Origin: JASHPR01 sp963833885
Lineage (GTDB): Bacteria > Actinomycetota > Actinomycetes > Streptosporangiales > Streptosporangiaceae
NCBI GenBank assembly: GCA_963833885.1
Contig: CAWHZU010000012.1
Coordinates: forward strand, 111,768 to 175,767
Direction: 5' to 3'
DNA: 64,000 bases
In this document: positions 55,747 through 63,460 of the stretch, in pieces
Numbering within the stretch: position 1 is the first letter of the stretch
Layout of the letters: every line of letters starts with the position of its first letter
The notes under the pieces: generated by a model
Seen by the model: the letters and a program-made list of their open reading frames with translations, nothing else
Told to the model about the DNA's origin: nothing
Databases searched by the model: none
Made by a program: the position numbers and the translations under genes

Positions 55747-56520
55747 CTACCCATGCCCGTCCCTCGCGGGCATGGTAGCGAGCAGGTCGCGCAGCACGGA
55801 AAGCTCGGCCGGGCTCGGCGCCGCGATCTCCCCGAGGTTCGCCGCGACCCGCAGGTCCCAGCCGGTCCGCTCCTTGACCTCGGCGGCGCCAACCCCCGGG
55901 TACACCGCCGTGAGCACCAGCTCGCAGCTCTCCGGGTCGGGCTCCAGCACGCCCAGATCGGTGATGACCCGCTGCGGCCCGGCCCCGGGGAGACCCAGGT
56001 AATCCCTGCTCCCTGGGCCGTCACCGAAACCAACCGAGGTGATGAAGTCCACCCGCTCGACGAACTTGCGGCGGGACTGCCGTGCGATCACGATCACCTC
56101 TTTGCAGCACGCGGCGATCTCCGGCGCGCCTCCGGCGCCCGGCAGCCTGACCTTGGGCTCGGCGTAGTCGGCGCCGATGACCGTGGTGTTGATGTTGGCG
56201 AACTTGTCGATCTGCGCCGCGCCGAGGAAGCCGACGTCGATCCGGCCGGGCTGCAGCCAGTAGTTGAAGATCTCGGGCACGCTGACGACGGTGTCGGCGG
56301 TCTCGGCCAGCACGTCATCGCCGATCGACAGCGGCAGCGAGCTGGGCTTGGCGCCGATCGTGCCCGACTCGTAGATCAGCACCAGGTTCGGGGCGTGCGT
56401 CGCCCGGGCCAGGTTCGCTGCCGCACTAGGCAGGTCGATCCCCACGAAGCAGGTCATCCCGTCCCGCAGCGCCCGGGCGGCCGTGACCGTCATGATCTCA
56501 TCCGCCGAGTACCCGTTCAC
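55747..56520 (-). CDS. CoA-transferase beta subunit (GctB/PcaJ-like)
   Basis: A 257-residue subunit of a family I CoA-transferase. It has DEIMTVTAARALRDGMTCFV, GIDLPSAAANLARATHAPNL, VLIYESGTIGAKPSSLPLSI and IDVGFLGAAQIDKFANINTT. The glutamate in YESGTIG is the expected catalytic residue that forms the CoA thioester. GTG overlaps the alpha-subunit stop. The frame is open far upstream but only this part has coding sense. It resembles glutaconate and 3-oxoadipate CoA-transferases; the acid it activates in this operon is not obvious, because the meta pathway makes no CoA ester. Confidence 0.87.
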   Translation of the reverse strand: MNGYSADEIMTVTAARALRDGMTCFVGIDLPSAAANLARATHAPNLVLIYESGTIGAKPSSLPLSIGDDVLAETADTVVSVPEIFNYWLQPGRIDVGFLGAAQIDKFANINTTVIGADYAEPKVRLPGAGGAPEIAACCKEVIVIARQSRRKFVERVDFITSVGFGDGPGSRDYLGLPGAGPQRVITDLGVLEPDPESCELVLTAVYPGVGAAEVKERTGWDLRVAANLGEIAAPSPAELSVLRDLLATMPARDGHG

Positions 56521-57329
56521 GCCGCGCCTTCCTGGTAGACGTGCTCGTCGAGCCAGCGGCCGAACGCGTCGCGGTCCCGGCTGATCGCGTCCCAGGCCAC
56601 GTAGGAGTCGTTGTCGCGGATCGAGTAGCCCAGCGCATAGGAGGGGTGCGAGCCGCCGGGAGCCACGGCCACGTGGCCGACCGCCCAGGTTGGCAGCAGG
56701 ACCGCCCCGGGCCGCGGTTCCAGCACGTCGACGATTTCCTCGACCGTGACCACCGAGCGCGTCGCCGCGAGCACCGCCTCCTTCTGCACCCCGGTGATTC
56801 CCCAGTACTGCACGTTGCCGGCCCGGTCGGCCTGCTGCGCGTGGATCACTGTCACGTCCGGCCGAAGCGCTGCCACCGCCGCCAGCCGCTCCCCGGTAAA
56901 CGGGCACACGATCTCGGCGATGTTGGTCTTGCCGGCCAGGCCGGTGCCGTTGTACCCGCGCAGCACCGCGAACGGCAGCCCGGACGCGCCAGCCACGTAA
57001 CGGTTGGCCATCCCGGCATGGCTGTGCTCCTCGATCTGGAGCGGCCTGGGCCAGGAGTGCTCGACCGCGTCCCGGAACCGGTGCAGCGACCCGACGCCCG
57101 GGTTGCCGCCCCAGGAGAAAACCAGCTTGCGCGCGCACCCGGCGCCGATCATCTGGTCGTAGACCACGTCCGGGGTCATCCGGACCAGCGTGAGGTCACG
57201 CCGCCGTTGCCGGATCACCTCGCGTCCCGCGGCGGAAGGGATCAGGTGGGTAAAGCCTTCCATCGCCACCGTGTCCCCGTCGTGCACGGCTGCGGAGATA
57301 GCCTCGCTAAGTGACACGATCTCAGCCAC
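56517..57329 (-). CDS. CoA-transferase alpha subunit (GctA/PcaI-like)
   Basis: A 270-residue subunit, first gene of the ten-gene lig operon. It begins EIVSLSEAISAAVHDGDTVA and MEGFTHLIPSAAGREVIRQ, then shows VFSWGGNPGVGSLHRFRDAV (oxyanion-type GxGGNPG region), AGMANRYVAGASGLPFAVLR and AQQADRAGNVQYWGI. Start is GTG with GGAGG ten bases upstream. Alpha and beta together move CoA between acids. With its divergent neighbour acdS it shares the 100-bp promoter region. Possible substrates include aromatic acids, 3-oxoadipate or a C5-C6 dicarboxylate. Confidence 0.87.
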   Translation of the reverse strand: MAEIVSLSEAISAAVHDGDTVAMEGFTHLIPSAAGREVIRQRRRDLTLVRMTPDVVYDQMIGAGCARKLVFSWGGNPGVGSLHRFRDAVEHSWPRPLQIEEHSHAGMANRYVAGASGLPFAVLRGYNGTGLAGKTNIAEIVCPFTGERLAAVAALRPDVTVIHAQQADRAGNVQYWGITGVQKEAVLAATRSVVTVEEIVDVLEPRPGAVLLPTWAVGHVAVAPGGSHPSYALGYSIRDNDSYVAWDAISRDRDAFGRWLDEHVYQEGAA

Positions 57330-57390
57330 CCCGCAACCGCCTCCTATTCGCCCGTTTTACTGAAACCATAACGACTAACTGCCGCGATGT

Positions 57391-57402
57391 GCACAAGTGT
57401 GC
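57391..57402. promoter_or_regulatory. Inverted repeat in lig-acdS divergent promoter
   Basis: GCACAAGTGTGC is a 12-bp dyad (5-bp arms, 2-base centre) 28 bp before acdS and 62 bp before the lig operon. It is the only clear palindrome in the 100-bp divergent region, so a regulator acting on one or both units may bind here. No regulator gene is next to it. Confidence 0.4.
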
Positions 57403-57429
57403 GCTCTGCGATGACACTTAGGAGGCCCG

Positions 57430-58437
57430 GTGTCCCTCGATGATTTCCCCCGCTATCCGCTGCTGTTCGGGCCCAGCCCGGTCCACCCGCTCGAGCGTCT
57501 CTCGGCGCACCTGGGCGGACCGAAAATCTGGGCAAAGCGGGAGGATTGCAACTCGGGGCTCGCGTTCGGCGGCAACAAGACCCGCAAGCTCGAGTACCTG
57601 GTACCCGAAGCCCTGGCGCAGGGCGCGGACACGCTGGTCTCGATCGGCGGGGTGCAATCCAATCACACCCGCCAGGTCGCGGCCGTTGCCGCGCGTCTCG
57701 GCCTGCGGGCCGTGCTGGTCCAGGAAAGCTGGGTCGACTGGCCCGACTCGGTCAACGACCGGGTCGGCAACATCCTGCTGTCCCGGATCATGGGCGCCAA
57801 CGTGCGCCTGGTCGACGCGGACTTCGGCATCGGCTTCAAAAACAGCTGGGAACGGGCGATCGAGGACGTGCGCATGCAGGGAGCCACGCCGTACCCGATC
57901 CCGGCCGGTGCCTCCGACCACCGGCTCGGCGGCCTCGGCTTCGCGAACTGGGCCTACGAGGTACAGCAGCAAGAACAGCAGCTCGGGGTGTTCTTCGACA
58001 CGATCATCGTGTGCAGCGTCACCGGCTCCACCCATGCCGGGATGATCGCCGGGTTCGCCGGCCAGGCCCGGCCGCGCCGAGTCATCGGCATCGACGCATC
58101 CGCGAAGCTCGCCGAGACCCGCGCCCAGGTCGAGAAGATCGCCCGCAATACCGCGGCGCTTATCGGCCTCGGCCGGGACCTGCGCGACGACGAGATCACC
58201 GTGCTGCCTGGCTGGGCCGGGGACTATTACGGCATCCCGGTCAAGTCGACGCTGGACGCGATCCGGCTCACCGGGAGCCTGGAGGGCATGATCATCGACC
58301 CGGTCTACGAGGGCAAGTCCATGGCCGGGCTGATCGACCTGGTGCGCACCGGCGAGATCGGACGGGACTCCACGGTGCTGTACGCCCACCTCGGCGGCCA
58401 GCCCGCCCTCAACGCCTACAGCGCCTTGTTTAGGTAG
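57430..58437 (+). CDS. acdS: 1-aminocyclopropane-1-carboxylate deaminase
   Basis: A 335-residue PLP enzyme that breaks the plant ethylene precursor ACC into 2-oxobutyrate and ammonia. It follows the Pseudomonas enzyme nearly block for block: REDCNSGLAFGGNKTRKLEY (PLP Lys50), TLVSIGGVQSNHTRQVAAVA (Ser77), VCSVTGSTHAGMIAGFAG, DPVYEGKSMAG (Tyr293, Glu294) and YAHLGGQPALNAYSALF (Leu321). Glu294 and Leu321 correspond to the Glu295/Leu322 pair that separates ACC deaminase from D-cysteine desulfhydrase. One difference is His for Gln in QSNHTR. GTG start with GGAGG upstream. Confidence 0.94.
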   Translation: MSLDDFPRYPLLFGPSPVHPLERLSAHLGGPKIWAKREDCNSGLAFGGNKTRKLEYLVPEALAQGADTLVSIGGVQSNHTRQVAAVAARLGLRAVLVQESWVDWPDSVNDRVGNILLSRIMGANVRLVDADFGIGFKNSWERAIEDVRMQGATPYPIPAGASDHRLGGLGFANWAYEVQQQEQQLGVFFDTIIVCSVTGSTHAGMIAGFAGQARPRRVIGIDASAKLAETRAQVEKIARNTAALIGLGRDLRDDEITVLPGWAGDYYGIPVKSTLDAIRLTGSLEGMIIDPVYEGKSMAGLIDLVRTGEIGRDSTVLYAHLGGQPALNAYSALFR

Positions 58438-58457
58438 CAGAGCCAAGTAGCAGACGC

Positions 58458-58483
58458 TGCCGCCGCATTCACGTGCGACGGCA
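58458..58483 (+). terminator. Hairpin terminator after acdS
   Basis: TGCCGCCGCA and TGCGACGGCA pair as a 10-base stem with one C/A mismatch and a six-base loop, 21 bases beyond the acdS stop. Confidence 0.5.
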
Positions 58484-58500
58484 CATCCGGGAAGAATCAC

Positions 58501-58506
58501 TAGTCT
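58501..58506 (+). promoter_or_regulatory. -10 element of SARP gene, leaderless
   Basis: TAGTCT ends six bases before the GTG start at 58513, with no ribosome-binding site; same geometry as map and nadE. Confidence 0.4.
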
Positions 58507-58512
58507 GATCGG

Positions 58513-61500
58513 GTGCGGATCGGTTTGCTCGGCGCCTTCGAAGCCTGGGACGATGCCGGGCAGCCCGTCCAGATCCCCGGCACGCGGCTCCGGACGCTGC
58601 TGGCCCGGCTCGCCCTTGATCGGGGCCACCTGGTCACCACGCAGTCACTGGTCGACGCGATCTGGGGCGAGCGGCCGCCGCCCGGCGCTGGCAACGCCTT
58701 GCACTCGCTGGTATCCAGGCTGCGCCGCGCGCTGCCGCCGGGCGACGCCGTCACGGTCGAGTCGCTGCCCGCCGGCTACCGGCTGTCGGCGGCGGGCGAG
58801 GCCACCGACGTCGCAAAGTTCGAGCGGCTTGCCGCCGAGGGCCGGGCCTGCCGGGAAGCGGGCGACGCCGACGCCGCGGCCGACCGGTTCGCCGGCGCGC
58901 TGGCCCTGTGGCGCGGCGCCCCGCTGGCCGACCTCGCCGACGCCCCGTTCGCCTTTCCCGTGATCGCGCGCCTCACCGAACTGCGGCTGCGCACGGCAGC
59001 GGACCACGCCGAGCTGGCGCTCGCCGCCGGCCGAGGCGGTGATCACGCTCTCGGCCGGGCCGGCGGCCAGCTCGTGGCCGACCTGCGGGAGCTGACGCTG
59101 GCGCATCCGCTGGACGAGCGGCTGGCAGGGCTTTACCTGCGCGCGCTGACCGCCGACGGCCGCCCGGCCGAGGCGCTTGCCGCGTTCGAGGAGCTGCGCC
59201 GTGGCCTGGCCGAGACGCTCGGCACCGACCCCTCGCCCGCGCTCCGCGACCTGCACACCGCGATCCTGCGCGGCCTCCCCGCACCCACCGGCAGCACCGC
59301 CGCCCTCCCCACACCCAGCACCGAAACCATCCCCGGCGCCTCCCCCACGCCGACCGCCAGGACCACCACCCCCGCCTCTCCCAAGCCCGCCGCCAGAACC
59401 ACCGCCCCTGCCTCTCCCCCGCCCGCCACCAGCACCACCGCATCTGCCTCCCCCACGCCGCGCGGCACCATCTGCCCCACCAACCTCCCCGCACCGGCCA
59501 CCAGCTTCGTCGGGCGGGAGCGGGACCTAACACAGGTGCTGGCACTGCTCGCGGACGCGCGGCTGGTCACGCTTGTCGGGCCCGGCGGGGTGGGCAAGAC
59601 CCGGCTCGCCGCCGAAGTCGCGGCCGGCTGGCAGGCCCCGGACGGAGTCTGGCTGGCCGAGCTCGCGGGGATCACGGACCCGGCCGAGGTCCCCGCGGCC
59701 GTCTGCGCCGCGCTCGGCCTGCGGCCCGCCGCGGAGGAGCTGACCTCGCAACTCGCCGGCCGGCAGCTGCTGATCGTGCTCGACAACTGCGAGCACCTCC
59801 TCGACGCCTGCGCCCGGCTGGCCCACGACCTCCTGGGCGGCTGCCCGGGGGTGCGGATCCTCGCCACGTCCCGCGAGCCGCTGACCACCCCCGGCGAGCG
59901 GGTCTACCCGGTGGCGCCGCTGCCGGTGCCGCCGCCAGCGGTCGGCCTCGGGGAAGCGATGGACTCCCCCGCGCTGCGGCTGTTCGCCGACCGCGCCGCG
60001 GCCGCGGTGTTCGGGTTCCGGCTGACCGCCGAAAACCTGCCAGCGGTGGCCGAGATCTGCCGCCGCCTCGATGGCCTGCCGCTGGCCATCGAGCTGGCCT
60101 GCGCCCGGCTGCGTACGCTGCCGGCCACCGAGCTCGCCGCGCGCCTCGACGACCGGTTCCGGCTGCTGACCGGCGGCAGCCGGGCCGCGCTGCCGCGGCA
60201 CCAGACGCTGATCGCGGTCGTCGGGTGGAGCTGGGAGCTGCTTACCGACGCCGAACGCACGCTGGCCCGCCGGCTCGCCGTGTTCGCTGGCGGCGCGACA
60301 CCGGAGGCGGCCGAGGCGGTGTGCGCGGACGAGAGCCTGGAGCCCGGCGCGGTGGTGGGGCTGCTCGGCGCGCTGGCCGACAAGTCGTTCGCCGAGCTCA
60401 GGCACGTACCGGACGCGCCACCCCGGTACCGGATGCTGGACACGATCCGCGCGTACGCCGAGGCAGCGCTGGACGGGGCGGGTGAGTCCGGCCGGTTCCG
60501 GCGGGCTCACGCGGGCTACTTCCTGGCCCGGGCCGAGGCCGCGGATCCGGAGCTTCGCGGCAGCGGTCAGCTCGCCCACCTGGCCTGGCTGCGCGGTGAG
60601 CCGGATAACCTCCGCGCGGCGCTGCGCTATGCAGTCGGCTCCGCAGACGCCGAGACCGCGGTGCGCCTGGTGGCAGCGCTCGGCTGGTACTGGACGATGA
60701 GCGGCAACCACGCTGAGGCGGCCGGCTGGCTGCGCGAGACGCTGGCGCTGCCCGGGGCCGACGACGCCGAGCGCGTGCCGTGCAACGCGCTAGCCACCGC
60801 CGACGACGCCGGGCGCGTGCCGCGCACCGCGCTGGCCGCCGCGTTCGGCCACGATGCGATGCATCACTTCGCGATCCAGGACTTCGAGCGCGGGCAGCGT
60901 TCCGCGGCCCGTGCCGCCGAGCTGGCCGGCGACGCTCCGCATCCAGCCGTGTCGCTCGTCCTCGCGCTGCTGCGCCAGCAGGAGCAGAGTTCTGCCCAGT
61001 TCGGCGACCTGATAGAGCATCCCGACCCGTGGCTGGCTGCCAACGGCCACCTGTACCGGGGGTTCGCCGCCGAGGTAAGCGGCGACGCCCAGGCCGCTGC
61101 CATGCACTTCGCCGCGGCCAGGGACGGGTTCGCGGCGGTCGGCGACGGCTGGGGCCTGGCCGGCGCGGTCCGCCACCTAGGCTCCGGCCTCGGCCTCGGC
61201 GGTGACCACGCCGCGGCGATCGCGGCGATAGACCAGGCGATCGCGTTCGCCGAAGCGGTCGGCGCGGCCGACGACGCTGCCTGGATGCATGCCGAACGCG
61301 GGATGATCCGGCTGCGGGCCGGCGACCTCGCCGGTGCCCGCGACGACCTCGACGGCGCCGCCGCCGGGCACGCCGGCCGGTCGGCCATGGTCCTGGCCTT
61401 CGCCGACACCGGGCTCGGCGAGATCAGCCGGCACACCGGCGACCCCGACCGGGCGCGGGCGCTGCTGACGGCGGCGCGCCGCCGCCTCGACGAGACAACC

Positions 61501-61923
61501 GGGGTGCCGTCCCGGATCCGGCTGCTGCCGCTGACCGGCCTGGCCCGGCTCGCGGTCTCCTGCGGCCAGCTATCCGAGGCGCGCGGGTTCCTGGCCGAGG
61601 CGTTCCGGCTGGCCCTGACCGCCGAGCCGCCGCTGATCCAGGACCGGCCATCGATCGCCGGGGCGACCGAGGCGCTCGCCGAGCTCGCCCTGGCCGTCGG
61701 CCGACCGGCCGAAGCGGCGCGCCTGCTCGGCTACGCCGCTGCCGTTCGCGGTGCCCCGGATCTGGGGAATCCGGACGTGAGCCGGGCCGAGGCGACGGCA
61801 CGGGCTGCGCTGGACGGCGAGTACGAGGGGCTGCACGTTCCGGCTGGCCAGTTGAGTCCGGATGCCGCGGTCACTGAGGTGACGGCGCTGGCCGGGGAAT
61901 TGACAGGGGCGCGGTTCGGCTAG
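58513..61923 (+). CDS. SARP/BTAD regulator with NB-ARC ATPase (AfsR-like)
   Basis: A 1136-residue multidomain regulator. An OmpR-like DNA-binding domain (about 1-90) has IPGTRLRTLLARLALDRGHL and LHSLVSRLRRALPPGDAVTV; the BTAD domain (about 95-240) ends LAAFEELRRGLAETLGTDPS. A Pro/Thr/Ser linker (about 256-322) leads to the NB-ARC ATPase with FVGRERDLTQVLALL, Walker A LVGPGGVGKTRLAAEV, Walker B LLIVLDNCEHLL, and sensor ILATSREPLTTPGERVY; the C-terminal half is TPR-like. Such proteins activate secondary-metabolite genes. No biosynthetic cluster is visible here, and it is not obviously the acdS or lig regulator. Confidence 0.93.
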   Translation: MRIGLLGAFEAWDDAGQPVQIPGTRLRTLLARLALDRGHLVTTQSLVDAIWGERPPPGAGNALHSLVSRLRRALPPGDAVTVESLPAGYRLSAAGEATDVAKFERLAAEGRACREAGDADAAADRFAGALALWRGAPLADLADAPFAFPVIARLTELRLRTAADHAELALAAGRGGDHALGRAGGQLVADLRELTLAHPLDERLAGLYLRALTADGRPAEALAAFEELRRGLAETLGTDPSPALRDLHTAILRGLPAPTGSTAALPTPSTETIPGASPTPTARTTTPASPKPAARTTAPASPPPATSTTASASPTPRGTICPTNLPAPATSFVGRERDLTQVLALLADARLVTLVGPGGVGKTRLAAEVAAGWQAPDGVWLAELAGITDPAEVPAAVCAALGLRPAAEELTSQLAGRQLLIVLDNCEHLLDACARLAHDLLGGCPGVRILATSREPLTTPGERVYPVAPLPVPPPAVGLGEAMDSPALRLFADRAAAAVFGFRLTAENLPAVAEICRRLDGLPLAIELACARLRTLPATELAARLDDRFRLLTGGSRAALPRHQTLIAVVGWSWELLTDAERTLARRLAVFAGGATPEAAEAVCADESLEPGAVVGLLGALADKSFAELRHVPDAPPRYRMLDTIRAYAEAALDGAGESGRFRRAHAGYFLARAEAADPELRGSGQLAHLAWLRGEPDNLRAALRYAVGSADAETAVRLVAALGWYWTMSGNHAEAAGWLRETLALPGADDAERVPCNALATADDAGRVPRTALAAAFGHDAMHHFAIQDFERGQRSAARAAELAGDAPHPAVSLVLALLRQQEQSSAQFGDLIEHPDPWLAANGHLYRGFAAEVSGDAQAAAMHFAAARDGFAAVGDGWGLAGAVRHLGSGLGLGGDHAAAIAAIDQAIAFAEAVGAADDAAWMHAERGMIRLRAGDLAGARDDLDGAAAGHAGRSAMVLAFADTGLGEISRHTGDPDRARALLTAARRRLDETTGVPSRIRLLPLTGLARLAVSCGQLSEARGFLAEAFRLALTAEPPLIQDRPSIAGATEALAELALAVGRPAEAARLLGYAAAVRGAPDLGNPDVSRAEATARAALDGEYEGLHVPAGQLSPDAAVTEVTALAGELTGARFG

Positions 61924-61930
61924 CCGGCGG

Positions 61931-63278
61931 TCAGTCCGGTGCGTCCGCCAGGAGCGGCCGGATCTCCAGCAGCGCGCCGCGCCGCGGGTCCACCAGGGCG
62001 TGCACGACCGTCCCCGGGATGCCGACCGCGTACTGCTGGCTGCTGACCGCGAACACCCACGCGCGGTCCCGCCCCCCGTCGTCGATCGCCAGATACGGGA
62101 CTTCGGTGCTGCTGTTCTCGTCAGAGACGGTCTCGGTCCAGGCTTCGAGTACCAGCCCGTCGAACTCCGCGGAGCCGGGCTTGCTCTGGTACCTGCTGAG
62201 AGCGATCAGGGCCAGGACGGTGTCGACGGCAAGCACTAGGAGCAGCTCCAGCTTCAGGGTTCCGGAGCTGAGCACGAACCCCGCGATCGTGGCCGGGACC
62301 AGCGCCCACAGCACCAGCGTCACCATCAGGCCGAGGCCGCCGAGGCAGCTTCGGTTGTCACCGATGGTGACCTCCCGCCACGACCCGCCGTAGCTCGACC
62401 ACATTTTCTTGCCGGGCGGCCGGCCTCGCTGCCCGGAGAACAGCCGGGCGGCAGCGCGGTCCCTGCCGAGCGCGGCCGCGTAGGCGACCTGCCGGTCGGG
62501 CCATCCCGGCGACATCGCGGCAGCCATCATGCGCCGCCCGTCCGCGCCGGCCCGCCACCGGTCCAGCGCCGCACGGCCCGCCGGAGTCAGTTTTTCGCCC
62601 TTGACCGCGACACCTGCCACGCAGCAAGCCACGACGAAGCCGGCCACGGCTATCCAGACGAGGTGCGAATGCCGGGCGTGCAGGGCGAGGCCAAGGCTGA
62701 CCGCAGGAACGGCGGCCGCCAGCCAGAGCAGGCAGCCCATGCCCTCGCTCAGCCGCTGGCGCGACAGGCCTCGCCGCCGGGAATCGTCCTTGACCTCGGA
62801 GGTGAACGCGTCCATGAACCTGTCCTCGGCGGACTTCAGGTTCTCGCTCGCCGGGCCAGCGAAACCTCCGGACAGGGCCCGGGCCGGGACGTCGCCACGG
62901 CCCGCGGCGCGGGACAAGACCTGCTGGTATACCCGCTGCTCGTATCCCGTCAGCTGGTCGCGGGGCGGGCTGGCGACGATCACGCACATCACCGGGCCGG
63001 GCGCGGAGCCCCCCGCCGGGCCGACTCGGGCCGGCCTCGGGGCCAGCAAGCCGCAGCCAGCCGCGGGCAGCGAGGTCCAGCAGCGTGGCCGGGTATCCAT
63101 AGGCATCGAGGTTCCCGGCCAGCAGGCTGACCACCGCCGGCGGCTCGTCCATGCCCGGCGGCGTCGCGCCGGAGTGCCCGGCTCGGGCCCGGCGTCGCGG
63201 CGACCGAGCCGCGGTCATGCCGGCGAACAGAGCTAACAACCACCCAATAGACGTTGCCACGCTGATGATCAACAACAT
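61931..63278 (-). pseudogene. TIGR04222-type membrane protein, frameshifted
   Basis: Two overlapping frames give one protein: the first starts MLLIISVATSIGWLLALFAG and contains PPAVVSLLAGNLDAYGYPAT and LLDLAARGWLRLAGPEAGP; the second continues with APGPVMCVIVASPPRDQLTG, YEQRVYQQVLSRAAGRGDVP, a helix pair near GCLLWLAAAVPAVSLGLAL, further helices and a C-terminal soluble domain ending RPLLADAPD. The frame changes at a run of six C (plus strand 63009-63014), where one base appears extra. The family is a predicted DUF2207-like membrane protein of unknown role. Mutation or sequencing error is equally possible; both parts have good codon bias. Confidence 0.72.
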
Positions 63279-63329
63279 CGATTCCCGCCCATGTCCGTGA
63301 ATCCAGCGATGCCCCACTGAAGGTAATGA

Positions 63330-63349
63330 CGTGCCCATCCGCGGGCACG
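63330..63349. other. Inverted repeat in divergent region
   Basis: CGTGCCC and GGGCACG pair as a 7-bp stem with a six-base loop, between the frameshifted membrane protein and the lipoprotein gene. A second dyad, CCTCCCC/GGGGAGG, lies at 63419-63440. Either could be an operator or a 5'-leader structure. Confidence 0.4.
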
Positions 63350-63460
63350 GTTCGCTGTGGCATGGCCCTGGCAAGAACTGTCATGTCCGGTAAGCCGCCG
63401 CGCCGTTCTCCTGGTCGACCTCCCCCTCGGGGTGGGGAGGCACGGCCATTTGGAGGGCAG

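Noticed and set aside
55747..57138. 463-codon reading of the CoA-transferase beta subunit
   Set aside because: The first roughly 205 codons are out-of-phase sequence of the alpha subunit; the GTG at 56520 is the start.
57430..58437. D-cysteine desulfhydrase instead of ACC deaminase
   Set aside because: Although QSNHTR resembles desulfhydrases, Glu294 in YEGKSM and Leu321 in HLGG are those of ACC deaminase, and overall sequence follows the Pseudomonas enzyme.
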